Shown piece by piece: positions 1 to 13,400 of a DNA stretch of 64,000 nt. Within the stretch, counting starts at the first letter, position 1, and each line of letters opens with the position of its first letter. Source of the DNA: Linnemannia hyalina (lineage: Eukaryota; Mortierellomycota; Mortierellomycetes; Mortierellales; Mortierellaceae). The stretch is taken from the NCBI GenBank assembly GCA_019671135.1, contig JAHRHY010000001.1, positions 1,736,001-1,800,000 of the forward strand, read 5' to 3'. Below the pieces are notes generated by a model that saw only the letters and a list, made by a program, of their open reading frames with translations, had not been told where the DNA came from and searched no databases. A program made the position numbers and the translations under genes.

Positions 1-2
1 CC

Positions 3-905
<903 letters not shown>

Positions 906-1793
906 GCTGTTTTGCTTGCACCTTTTCACAAATAATAAACACTTGCCCAGATACCATCATTCAAACATACTTACTGTAGCCGCATTGACACATTTTTAGT
1001 CACCATCACAGTCCACACGCAGCAAGTGGCCTCGTTTTTTTTATCGCCCTCCATTCTCTCCCACCAATTGTTCCACAATATCGAGTCAAAGGTCAACGAC
1101 TGAGAAAGAGGAAAGAGGGGGGGGGAGGGGGGAGGCGCCAGACTCAACAACGAGTCCTGCAACTGATCAAGACTTTTGACGACCGATGCTCCTCCGAAAC
1201 GGTTCTGTATCCGCTTTCCCTGAACTGGCAAAAGTGTTTTTTCCTTCAAGAACACGACTCGTCGTGATCAAGACGATACTTGTCGGCAATGGTCAACACC
1301 GGCTGCCATAAGATCGACATGGGGACCATATTTTCGGGGAAGGTTGACCTGGACTCGGGGGAGGTGGTGGGGAGAAATAACTACCTCCGTCAGTGGATAA
1401 GGATCGATCTCGAGAAAAGTGAGTTCCAGGAGGAAGACGAAGAAGGGGAGGTTGGTGGGGATTGAGTCTTTTTTGTTTTTGTTTTGGGCATTTGAAGTAG
1501 CCCTAATGAGACGTTTTACTTGCTTGTTTATTCCGACGTGGTCGTTGACGACGGTCGATCCAGTAGTGGCTTCGATTGGGGGCCGTTGGATTACTTGCAG
1601 CGGGCGTTGTAAGGCCTTTTTTTTTTTTTTTTTTTTTTTTGGCTCTGATCTTATCAGATCGGGACCACCTTGAGCTGAATGAATAGGGCAAAAATGAATG
1701 CCATTCCCCCATTTTTCGTTGCTATCAAAACACATTCACTATTAAAGTTGCTTCAAGGGCAAGGTACAGCGAGAGTTTATTCGCGGCAAAAGT
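906..1793. other. Convergent intergenic region with T24 tract
   Basis: This 0.9-kb stretch lies between the 3' ends of the convergent RING and lipase genes. I see no credible coding region. It holds a G-rich run around 1117-1133 and an uninterrupted run of 24 T at 1617-1640, which in the other orientation would be an A-tract downstream of the lipase stop. It probably contains the two 3' UTRs. Confidence 0.6.
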
Positions 1794-4700
1794 CTAACGA
1801 ATCTCGTGCTTTGACAGTTTGCCTGACTGATACGGCGAAGACATGCTCCTCTGCCTACCCTCACCAATACTTCCTCTCCGCGTATGGTTGTGCTTCGGTG
1901 GAAGGAAAGACCCCCGACTATAAGACCTGGACAGGGACGACGACCGCGACCTGCGCAACCCCGATCTCTGTCGACTACCGCCAGCTCGTGCTTGACTTGA
2001 TTCCGCCGCTAGCTCTCGCCAGTGGACCTGCCCCTCTGCACCATCCTCATCTGCCGTATCCATCCAACTGCTCCTGTTGCTGTTGTCCCTGGATTGTCGA
2101 GAATAATCGCCACGGACAGGAGTATCATCCTCGTCCTCGTCGTCGCGATAGGTATATTTGATGATGCGCCTGCGCACTTTAGAGTTCTTTGCCTCATCCG
2201 ACCGGTTCCCTGCACCGTACCCACTATCATTCTCGCCCGACAACGAATCCGACAAGATACCTCCCCGTCCCATAGCTTTCCCACCAAAACTGACTGCTCT
2301 CCTTCTAGATCCCAGACTGCAATCTGCTTTGCCGTTTTCTTGCACTCCCCCACTGGTCTCTGGAAGAACAACTTGAGCTGGCTTGGAATCGGCAGCCTTG
2401 CTAACTTTCCGTCTAAAGAACGAAAAGTATCCGCGCTGAGCAGCCTTGCTGGTCTCTGTCTCATCAACGCCACCATAGTGAGCCGTATCCTGAACCACAA
2501 TCTCAATCTTTCCCTCGGCCAGCGCCTTGACATAGTCTCCTGGGAAATGGTCATTCATGAAGAAAGGCAGGACAATTCGCTCCAGGAGACGGAGCCAAGA
2601 CTCCTGTCGCATCCTCATAATGACACGGACGTTCAGGATACCAGAAAGATGCATAAAGGAGATGCCTCGGACAGGGACCGGCATGAGTGTGACTGGGTCG
2701 GGTGGGTATAAAGTCAGATTGCGGGAGGAGTCGATAAAGACCAGTGTACCAGGAGGTGTCTCGTACGTGCCCCAGAATGGTACGCGCGGAAAGACATCAT
2801 TGTTGTGGACATGGTGGAACATCTTGCAAGCCAACCGTTGTCCGAATGCGTGACTGAAGTCCTTGTCTCCCAGCCTTGGACAACCAAACCTATGGTATGC
2901 CACAAACGAAATATGAGTATGTCGTCCTACAATATGAAAACTTGTAACTACATTCGTCCGTTCCTGAACTTACGTGTAGAGGCCAGAAAAGATATCCAAG
3001 AGCGGCGAGTTACATTCGACCATCTTGGCCAAGAAGATGGTCGCGAGTGCTCCTCCCAGACTGTGACCGCAGATATAGAACCGAAGCTTTTTGCGCTTGT
3101 AGTCACCGTCCTGCTCGTTGCGGTACTGGTTGTTGTAAATGTCCAGAATAGAGTTGCCAATGTCTCTCCACGATTCCATCGATTGGAAGGGATCCTTGTT
3201 ATCTGACGCTTGACCTGAAAGTCGTCTCCGGTGATGCGACTGACCAACGGTGTGGGCGTTCGTCAAGGAAAGTCGTCTTGTCGAGGCTCTGATAGATCCT
3301 TGACTTCCTGAAAGACTAGGTCTGCGCCTCCGCCCGGCGTCGCAACCATCAACATCCTGCAGATAGTCCAGCTCGTCCTGCGAGTAATGACCGCCCAGAC
3401 TGTTGCTTCTGCTTATCCGCCTCGAACCTGACGAGTGTCCTCGGGGATGCGATCCCCTTGGCTTTTGCATCTTCTTGTATTCTCTCTCCGCATGCTCGAG
3501 CCTCAATCCGTCCACCCATCGGCAGGCCTGAGCAAATGCGCCCAGATCTCTGATCTCGCCTGCAAACCGATAGTCGACAGGGTCTGCAACGTGCGTAAAG
3601 AGTCCGACGACCAGGAACTTAATGAGGATATAGGCTGCGCGAATAGATGTAACGATGGTCTGGTAGACCGACTGGTTCGAAAGTTCCAGGTTGAGAGTGT
3701 TGGTCCGTGTGGCTTCCGAACGGAAAGATGAGGCTGGGCTGGTGGTTGAGTGATGCGCAGGCAAAGACTCGTCCAAATGCAAGGGGTAGCCGTGCTCGTC
3801 CAAATCTGTGTCGCTGTACCGACGGCGGCCCAGGCGACTCTCCTCTCGTTGTTGCTGTGCCAATTGCTCTGAAGGTAAAAGAAAGTCGTCTGCCTTCCCC
3901 AGTGCGTTGTACATGCCTTTGTGACATTTCCCCAGCGGCACGGGTGGATCCTGTAGTGTCTGAATAGGGACGAGGCGAGATTGCAGGTCGGTCCATGCGT
4001 TTTGGAGGTTGAGAGGGTCGGTTCCGCGGAAAACTAGAACAATGTTGCGTCCCTTTTGCACAATAAATCCGCAGGTGTTCTACAATTATTCATGCAAAAA
4101 AAAAGTGGACATCGTTTATGTTCAGTTGTTGGTTGTTGGGTAAGCTTATGCAAAGGACATGCATTGATCCATTTCATTACCCTGTATGCAATAGCACGGA
4201 ACGAGTGCAGGTCGTATCCTGATCTTGCGAGCTCGTGTCGGATGATGGGTACATCCTCGTAGACGAGCTTTGCTACCATGGCGAGGGTAGTAGCAATGGG
4301 CTGGGAGTAACGTGGGCGATCGCCTCCTTGCTTGGCCTGGGAGGAGTCTGCTGAGGGGAGATGACCGTCGTCGTCGAACCCTTGTTCGCTGCCGTACCGA
4401 GCCTTGTCGATGTTGGCCATCTGGAGCACCTGGGCCCAGTCTGCGCTCGACATTGATGCGAGGTCGGAACCATCCTTTCCTGAAATCTTGTACTTGAAAT
4501 CCATGTGCATGGACTTTGGTCGCTCCTTTGATTTCCTGCTGCCATTGTTGTTGGTATTGTTCCGTGGTCGGAGGGCGATTTTGCGCTCGTCATAGTCGTG
4601 ATCGTTTTCAAAGTTGCGTCCGCCCTCCTCGATCCGCTTGACTTTTTCCTTGTCGAGAACTTTACCGAATTCTCCACATGGCTGAAAGTTAGTGTCACAC

Positions 4701-5119
4701 GCATTGACGGTCGAATACTGCCCGGCACTTGGTTCGTGAAGGCCGACAAAGCCCTTGAGCAGCTTGCGGACGAGGACGTCGGAGAACATGAGGATGACGA
4801 ACCAGGACCAGAAGATCAGCTTAATAGAGCCATTGACAACGTTGCTGAGCACAGGGATGTTCCTGAGGATGTTGACGAGAGGCGAGAGGGCGTAGGATAT
4901 GCCATGGAGGACCTGGAGGATGATGGGTGTCGAAAACTTGAAGGTCTTCCAGGAGACAAAGGTGCAGGTCGAGAGGAGGAGACATATCACGAAGACGACG
5001 AAGGAGAGAATCGTTAGCCATCGACGGTCGCTGTGGATGCCATAGAAGGTGACGGCGAGGGGTATTGATGCGATGGCCAGACTGGTCAGCCAGAACAACC
5101 TGTTCTTTCCATTGGCCAT
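1794..5119 (-). CDS. Membrane-anchored class 3 lipase (diacylglycerol-lipase-like)
   Basis: Three exons: 5119-4181, 4079-2974 and 2889-1794, with GT-AG introns of 101 and 84 nt; the product is 1046 aa. The joins restore family motifs: exons 1/2 give a strand leading into VLVFRGTDP, and exons 2/3 give GLYTFGCPRLGD. The N-terminus has about four hydrophobic segments (residues ~8-30, 33-58, 65-95, 100-125), so the protein is probably membrane-bound. The nucleophile elbow GHSLGG is near residue 651. The likely catalytic Asp is in HNNDVFPRVP and the likely His in DHFPGDY. Four N-terminal helices plus a lipase-3 fold recall sn-1-specific diacylglycerol lipases. A long Ser-rich insert lies before the nucleophile, and the last ~270 residues are Ser/Arg-rich low complexity. 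Substrate is inferred from the family only. Confidence 0.88.
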
Positions 5120-8100
5120 CTGATCGGGAGAGGAGGGGAATGGGGAATTGTAGGGAGGGAGTGCCGACGGTGGAGAAGGAGGAGGAGGAGGAGGAGGAAG
5201 AGAGCGGTGATGACAGATGAACGAGGAAGAGGTGAAGGGGAAAGGGACGAGTCGGCTAGGGGTTTGGTTGTTGAATGAGAAGAAAAGAAAGAAAAAAGGA
5301 GTAGGATGGGTGGGGGTGTGAAACAAACACAGGGTATGGACTTTCAAAGAGGGCCTTGTTTTGGTCGTGTGTTCACTTTGAAAAAATATTTCGAGCGACA
5401 AGGTTGATAAGCTCGGACAGTCAATCATCCTCCTACTCCTCCTCCTCTTCCTTGTTGCCCCACAACTATTTTCTTTGCATACTCATTATTGATTACTGTA
5501 GAAAGACCATGCCCGGGTGACTTGACTCTATTACTTCTACAGCTACACCTTTGTTCCTTCTCCTTTCTTCTGCTACTACTTCGCCTACTTTGCCTTCTTG
5601 TTCTCTCGTTTGTTTGGTGAACCATTGTTGCTACCTCCATGCATCGTCATCATTAGCAACGGGGGGCAAGGGATCTGCCAAGGGATCTGCCAAGAACCAC
5701 GCGCCGATTGATTGAAACATCAATCAATGTGCTCTGTTTCGCCACCAATTTTATTATCCCTCACAGATCAAACAGCGGTTGCCTGTGTTCTCTCTGTGGC
5801 ATGTTCGTTGTGTTGTGCTCTGTATGTGTGTGTGCGTGCGTCTGCGTGTGCGCGTGAGAGCGCGTGTGTTTTGCAAAGAATAAGGGATGGGGAAGTAAAC
5901 AAACAACAAGCATGTGCGCTGGTTGATGGTATTTTATTATTACATGGATGCTCCCTTTTGTCTGCAACATGACAAGAAACGCCAACACCCAAAAACAAGA
6001 AAAGTGTATTACGTGAAGGGATGTCCATACCGGGGTGCATGTCAGCCGCGCAAAGACATGAGAACAGACAGAAACGTTGGACCTGAGACCCAATTTGAGC
6101 ACTTCACATGCTGGAGGATATAACATGGACTTGTGCTCTCATGGTCTGTCATTGGGCATTATGGAGACGTAAAACTCAAAATCAACAGCCAAAGCAACAG
6201 AAACGTGCAAGACTGAACTCGTTTTCCGTAGGATTATGACAGTACTACATTGGTAGAAAGAGCCCTCACGGATTTTTCATCTGTCACAGCAAGGCTGACA
6301 AACATAATTATCACTGTAATGGTTCAGATAGGATAGATGGGAACCATCCAAACCTAACGCGCGTCCCTCTTTGTCCTGGCTGTGCTTCTTTTTCCTATAT
6401 TATTCGTCGTCTCCAGTGAAAATAGAAAGGCGTGCCATGACATGTCTTGCCGGGCCATGCCATCATAGCAACGCGTACCACGCCATACCAATGCCATGCG
6501 GCGGGATGTCAACACGGCCACGCTCTCCTCCTTGCCGGACCTCCTAGAGTAAAAGATGGTGAGTAGAACTTCTTGATCGATCTAGCATAGCAGCCATTGC
6601 TAGGCCACAATGCACTGTGGCCTGTGAAGTAACAATATAAACACCTGCGCTCGCCATGATGACAATATCCCTTCATTGCTTTTTTGTTTACTCTTGTTAT
6701 TTACATTCCGAATGTCTGTAGTGGAAGAAATGTAGGAGAAGACTGAGAGGGACAAAAAGAGATAAAAAAAGAAAAAATGAAGGACCACATGAAGTAAAAG
6801 GCCGACATCATGAATTAGACAACCATCCGTTTTTTATTGTTTATTTTGAGTGTGTATTTTCCCATGAGAAAATGCGCCTCCTGGAGATTGGTATGGAAAT
6901 GCTGCATGGTTCCCCGTCGCGACTTGTCGTCGCCACCTCCTTTTCTGCCTTTGTCTGTTCCCTCTTTATCTCGTACTTCTTCCTCCTCTTTGTACTTCTG
7001 TACATCCCCATCCCTTCGATTTTATGTTGATCCACACAAAGGCACTCTTACCATTCGACTCTCCTTGCCTGCCAGCTCCATCTGGCTTGAGCGTGGTCTG
7101 AAGTTTGATGTAGACATGAACCCTTTTCCTCAATTCATTCCTCTATTCACCCATCGAGTCAAACAAAAAAAAACCAAATATCGGGCGGCTCTTCTTCCGG
7201 CCTCTTTTCCTTTGACTCCTCGAAATCCAATCTCTACTGTGCCACAGCTTCGTGGCTCCACAATCCTTGGTATTTACCTTTTAGTCTCTCTCAATCCGCT
7301 CGATCATGTCCATCACGGAAAAACGGGGCTAATTCGAAGGAGACAGCAACCAGAGGAAAAAAGGGAAAAGGCCATCTGGTTGTATGTATTATCGTAATAA
7401 AGCAAAACGAGGCTCACATGCAGCTCTGATCGTCATGGCAATGGTATTGCTATTGTTGATGGTGCTATTTTCTTTCGTTTTTGCTGTTCTTTTTGTTTGT
7501 TTTGCTCGTTTCTAACTTGCGTTTTTGCTTTTCAATTCTTTTTTTCTCCTTCATTGTCTTTGTCATCCCCCAAGAGCCGTCGGACAGTACCTCCTCCTCA
7601 TTCACTTCCTCCTTCTCCGCCCTCAATAGCAACGAAGACGAAACAGCTCCTTTTCCCAACACTCTTTTGCACCTATACTCGTTCTCTGTTTCCTTCATCC
7701 CAATCGGTGCGGGGCTCACGGTTCATCTCCCTTTCTGTTCTCTCCCTTTCTCTCTCTCTTCTCTCTTCTCTCTTATTCTCTCTCTCTCTCTCCTAGTACC
7801 TCCCTTCTCTTTCTCGTTCACCTTCACTCTCAGCCTTCGCCCTCATTCTCCCCCCAACAGTTTCGACTCTTTCACCGCTCTTTCCGCGACTCACCAACCC
7901 CTCTCTCTTCGTTACTCATCGACTCAGTTCAACCAACCTTCACCCCGTTACACCGTTAACAATCGCCGATCCTCACACCCCTCATCCTTTCTTCATTCTT
8001 TATATTTGTCTGTGCTTGTGTCCGTGCTGGATCAACATTCCCAACCTAACGCAACGGAAGTGTCATCTAGCTCAGTCACAGCCACCCCCTTTCAACCACC

Positions 8101-8186
8101 ACCACTAGCTAATTCGCTATTCAATTCAGCTGGGCGCAGCAAAGAGTGAAGGACCGTTTCAAACGTGTCAATTTCAATCTAGAAAC
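5120..8186. other. Divergent intergenic/leader region, no gene recognised
   Basis: This 3-kb region separates the lipase start (minus) from the carrier start (plus). Near the lipase the minus strand is pyrimidine-rich, and from about 7480 to 8186 the plus strand is strongly pyrimidine-rich (C/T runs around 7740-7800), which fits two divergent promoters with long leaders. A short direct repeat (GGGATCTGCCAA twice, near 5669-5692) and TG/CG-alternating DNA near 5820-5870 are present. I see no conserved protein, tRNA or other RNA. Confidence 0.55.
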
Positions 8187-9990
8187 ATGCCTAGCGATAC
8201 CACGGTCAACCTCAGGACCTCTGCTGCTGCAGCTTTCTTTGCTAGGCTCCTTGTCCATCCCTGTAAGCCCTTCGTCCCCTCTCTCTACCTCGCTCATACC
8301 AACACCGCACAGCCGGAAACCAGAGGGCTCATCACGTTTTGGCCACGACACTTACATCTACCATTGGAAACTTTGATCTGGACTATTAGTGGACAATCTC
8401 AAGGTTTCGATCCAGTACTCGAAAGGTGTCCCTGAAGGCATTGTTCCACGACTGGAGCATCTTCTCTCCACCTGTAAGCGACAACTCAACACCCAGCACG
8501 AAAAGTCATGGCAGGGTCGTAGCATTGCTCTTGGGCGACGTTCAGGGGCTGCTTTTACCAAGGACAGGATTTCATTCTGCCGAGGCGTCTACCAAGGCGT
8601 TTCATTTGCACTTGCCTTTCAAGTCCCAGCACTTGCACTCTTCCTTTCGACATACGATGGCACCAAACATGCACTCGCTCACATCGCTGATTCCGAGAAC
8701 ATGTCGACTTTTCACATTCACCACTTTGAAACACACTTGGTCAGTGGCTTGATGGCCAAGATGGCTGGAACAACCTTGTGGGCACCCATGAACAAGATCC
8801 AGAGTATGGCAGCACATCCAGCCATACCATTGACGCTCAAAGAGGCGCTCCGAATTGGCAAGCAAGTGTGCCGATCGGAAGGACTTTCGGGACTTTGGTC
8901 AGGATACGGGACTACCCTGTCATCCCTGCTGCCTTACACGATGCTGTATTTTGCATCGTACGAGCAGTTCAAGCAAATGGCTCGTTGGATGGTCGTCGAA
9001 AAGGCCAAATATCAGGGCGGGACCTGGAGCTACCTGGATGGATTTCAGGAGTACTGGTCTGTGCTCGGACAGCCAGGTCGCGTGCCTGTCCAAGCGGATC
9101 TGTCTCCAGAGACTTTCATGATGTGCATCACAGGGGCAGTCATCCTTTCGTCTTCTATCTGTCAAACTGCCACTGCAATCCGCACTTTGACATGGGATCG
9201 ACCATCAGTCGCAGCTTCGGAGATCGAGAAGGTCTCGTCTCTGCGAAGACCACACTCGCTGCCCAACTTGCTCCAGCCTTTCCAGATCCAGCCATCGTCT
9301 CTGCCCTTGTCGCCTCTGTCGCCTCTATCGCCTCTGTCGCCCCATTCACCCTCAGGGTTCATGCCGCCATCTGGATTGTCCGCGGCAGGAGCCGCTGGAT
9401 TCAAATACCACCCAGTAGTACCATCCCAGTTCAAAACATTGATGTCGAGCACTACCACAGCCCCCAGCCAGGCGCTTGCGGGGCTTCCCTGGCAGCAGAG
9501 CCAGCACGCTACCTTGACTACCGCCAGTCTTCGCCACTTCAGGAGCTCAATCACTCACCAGCACAACTTATCAAGCATGCCCATGAAGGGACATGTTCAT
9601 CCAATCTCGGCCCTTTCATTCATGCCTGCCTCTTCCTTTGCCGTTCCCTCCCCTACTTACACCACCCCTATCAGCAATAACAGCAACAGAGGAGGACCCT
9701 CAGCCTCCTACAAACCCAGCCATATGATGACCATGATGACAGCACCCTTGCAGCAGGCCAACCTCAACATGCCTGGGTTTAATGATAATGAATCGACAAG
9801 AAAAATCAGCAACACGACTTCCGCCGTGGCGCCTCGCACAAACAGCAGCAGCAGCAGCATCAGCAACGGTACTACGCCAGGACTCCTTCGAACAATCACT
9901 CGAGGGTTGGGTCCCCGTATCATGTGGACTATCCCGGGAGTGACTTTGACGACCGCTGGGTTTGAAGTCCTCCGCATCCTCGCCTCGTAA
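8187..9990 (+). CDS. Divergent mitochondrial carrier family (SLC25-like) protein
   Basis: Two exons, 8187-8262 and 8390-9990, split by a 127-nt GT-AG intron; 558 aa. The join rebuilds the first carrier signature P-L-D-N-L-K after the first helix (AAAAFFARLLVHP). The second repeat has the degenerate signature P-M-N-K-I-Q, with Asn in place of the acidic residue. The third repeat has no clear signature: it reads QTATAIRTLT, then a Ser/Pro/Asn-rich stretch of about 250 residues, then a last helix-like segment GPRIMWTIPGVTLTTAGFEV. Members normally have about 300 residues and six helices in the inner mitochondrial membrane. The extra length is the low-complexity insert, so the substrate cannot be predicted. 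The ATG follows a C/T-rich leader (AAACATG). Confidence 0.8.
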
Positions 9991-10291
9991 ATCAAGCTCA
10001 ATGGTTTACTTTTGTTTTTTGTTTCCATATCCCATGGACTTTTTTTGTTGCTGCTGCTTGCTTTTCGCTTTTGCATTTTTTTCTAGTCTTAATGTCCCCC
10101 TCCTTTTATATGCTTATGTATCTTATGAGCCCATACGACCCCCTCCCCCCTCTAATCCACCCTCATGCACCTTTTAACGACCTTTCTATTCTACATAATA
10201 CCCTTGCACGCGTTAAATAAACTCTTGCCATTCATTGGAGTACAGCCCAAACAGTCACAGGCACTGCTGAGCCGCCCAACTGCATTGAAGA

Positions 10292-10429
10292 ATGACCTCC
10301 AACCAACCTCCACGCAGAGTAGACTTTCAACACATTCAAGAGCTCCAGCAAAAGAACCATCGGCACATCAGGACACCTTCAAGAAGAAACTCTGGAACTG
10401 GCCATGGCGACATTTGCAACCTGTCCTGA
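10292..10429 (+). promoter_or_regulatory. Possible upstream ORF overlapping the TBCK start
   Basis: An ATG at 10292 opens a 45-codon frame that ends at TGA 10427-10429. It runs through the TBCK start codon at 10404 in a different frame. If transcription begins upstream of 10292, initiation here would reduce translation of TBCK. The predicted peptide is Arg/Gln-rich with no known domain. Whether the mRNA includes it is unknown. Confidence 0.3.
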
Positions 10430-13400
10430 CCTGCATCGACACCCTTCGACACACCTCGCAGGGTTGGCTGCCATCTCTTTCTGTGCAAAGGACAATGTCG
10501 ATGACGAACTACATGGCGTCCCGCCGGCGACTTCTTATATCTTTGGTCAAAGCCAGTTTCTGAAGGTATGCACGACCTCAGGAACGAACGAGGAGTCTGT
10601 GATTCGAAGATATGAGATGCTCAGCGCAAAGGGAGGGAGAGGGGTGGGGGTATTAACGCGAATACGACCAAACTAACCTCTACTTCGCCAAATACTTGCT
10701 GTCACGCGTGTAGAGTCTTTCTCACCCAAATCTGTGCGAGTACCTGGATGTCATCAAAGGGAAACGAGGTATGGTGCTAAGACTTGATGTGAATATGTCC
10801 TTGTCATAAATGTACATTCGGGGTCCTGACAAATTGTCCTTCTAATCACTCGACTAGACCGATTGTTCGTCATTCAGGAACACTACAATAACTCGCTGGG
10901 ACTCATTCGAAGCACACAGGAGAGCGACGAAAAGGAAGGTGCACTCAAAGGGTAAATGTTTCCTTACCTCGTGCCTGGATGCATGAAGTCAACCTTTCTG
11001 CCGCCCAAAGAACGCGTACTCATACATGACCATATCATCTTGACAATCGCAAACAGACAAGGCCTATCACAGATTCGGTCATGGGCAGCGCAGATTCTGG
11101 ACGGACTCGTGTACCTCAACACCCACGGAATAGCACATCGGACCCTCACCCTGTCTAACGTCCTGCTGAACGAAAGCGGAACCATCAAACTCTCCAACCA
11201 TGGACTCTACAACATGACCAAGGGAGGCTCGCTTGTCCAATTCTCGATCGGGGATCCTCATTATCTCTCGCCAAATACCCTCGGACAAAATTATACCTCT
11301 GGCCTACAGGATTACTCGGTAGGGTGCATTGTTATAACATGTTCGTCATATATCTTGCTGTGAAGAGGATGAGACGACCCAAGGTTGTTACCCTTACTCA
11401 CATGGCTTTATTACTACAATGTTATTAGGCTGATGTTTGGTCTGTCGGTGTGGTATTGACAGAGATGTTTCTAGGAGAGTCGTTCTGGCGCAAGGATCGT
11501 CTTGACTTGGACGAGTTAATCAGCTCTCTCTTCGCAATTCGGCGGCTGTCGACAAAGTCTAGATCCTGGATCCTGGATTGTCCCGAGAGCATAGGCGTCA
11601 ACCCTGTGGTCCTATCGTTCCTCCAGTCTGGAAGTCTAGCGCATCAGGAGGGAGCAAGCTTTAAGGAAGAAGAGAGCGAACTCCAGAACTTTGCGACTTT
11701 TCTACGGGAATGCCTCAGTCTCGGAGAGTCCAACAGCCGGGAAGCGGGGCAGATGAGACGCCACGACTTTTTCAAGTCATACGACTTGGCGCATGGAATT
11801 TCAGAGCCACTCTCAGAGCCAGCGCTCAAGCTATGGCACGAGAAACCCTACATCCAATCCTCTTTCCTCCCCGACTATGAAGGCGAAGTGGAGCGGCTAC
11901 GCAAGGTCATATCAGAGGGCAAGGATCTGGCGGATGACCTTGAAGCGGACGGACAGGTACCCAACCCCTGCGGTATATTGTCCAAGCTCCCACTTTCCCA
12001 AGTCTTCTACCTCTGGAAACTGGCTGGAGGAGACGTCGAGGCGCAGTTCAGGAGGAATGGCCGATTGGTCGGAACTCCAGCTATCCAGTTACTACCCAAG
12101 GTGGTCCAGATCGCGGAATCAAGTGCTGGAGGCAGTCGGGAAGAGCGCAGTTCTGTCAGAGATATTGCTGACTTGTTCTCGGATATGACGTGCGTCTTGC
12201 CTTTGGAGAATCTGGAGGCAGAGATTCTAAAGTCGATTCATGAGCCCAACAAAGACCAGTTCTCGTGGGACACGGATTATTTCCTCTTTTCAGATCCAGA
12301 CGAAATGAACTTTTTGCAGGGCACCATGGGAGAGAACATGAGCAAGGGCAAGGGTGCAGGAAGCAGCAGCAGCAACAGCGGTGAAGACGGATTTCTCTAT
12401 CCAGATTCAATGCGGTTCACACCCGGAACGCCCAACGGAGCTGCATCGAAGCTCTCGTCTGGCCTGGCGACAGGATTTCAACCATTGGCTCAGCAGCCTA
12501 CCAAGACGCGCGTGAAGGTTCCATTATCGATTCGGGAGAAGGACCTCGGCTATCAGTACCAGCGGCTGGCGATGTTCACGGACCTGTTGCTGCAGTACCC
12601 TGCCTCGCGAGCAGAGATCTTGCATCATTCAAAGATCGACATCCCACCGCTGCTCCGCGGCAAAGTCTGGGCTGCTATTTTGGGCGTTGTGGGAGATTAT
12701 CAGCAAGTCTACAGCGACTTTGACAAGTACACAGAGAAGTCGACTGACCATCAGATCGAACTCGGTAAGGACGCTTACATGCGCAAATATACATTATGGA
12801 GATGACGAGATTTTGAAGTCAATATTAACGTTCGTTTTATTGTAATGTCACAGATGTACCAAGGTGTCATCAATACAACCAGCTCATGTTTTCTCCGTCA
12901 GGACACGAAAAGATGAAGCGTCTGCTTAAGTGCTGGGTCGAGGCAAACGAGCATCTTGTCTATTGGCAAGGTAATAGTGCATTCTCATATCCAACTGTTT
13001 CATGAGCCCTAGCAGTCCATTAATTAATGCGCTATTTATTTCTCGTTATATAACGTCCCAGGGTTGGACTCCTGCTGTGCTCCATTCTTGACGCTCAATT
13101 TCAACAATGAGGCGCTGGCGTTCTCTTGCATCCAAAAGTTCCTGCCAAAGTACCTGAAGGACATGTTCTTGCATGACAACTCCAAGGTGATCCATGAATA
13201 CTTGGCAGTGTTCCGGCACTTGTTGTCGTATCATGACCCGGAGCTTTCAAGTCATTTGGACCACATTCGGTTTATTCCACAGCTTTATGCCATCTCCTGG
13301 TTCATGACCCTCTTCACTCGTAAGTTTTCTCGTTCGTTTTTTGTGGTGTCGATGGATTATCTTTTGTTTTTGCTACGCATTTTTTTGTTTTTGCTGACGC

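Noticed and set aside
1268..1735. Minus-strand frame of 155 codons with a poly-Lys run
   Set aside because: The Lys run is the translated T24 tract, and there is no conserved motif or splice support.
7481..8149. Plus-strand frame of 222 codons, Ser/Phe/Leu-rich
   Set aside because: It is the translation of a C/T-rich leader before the carrier gene.
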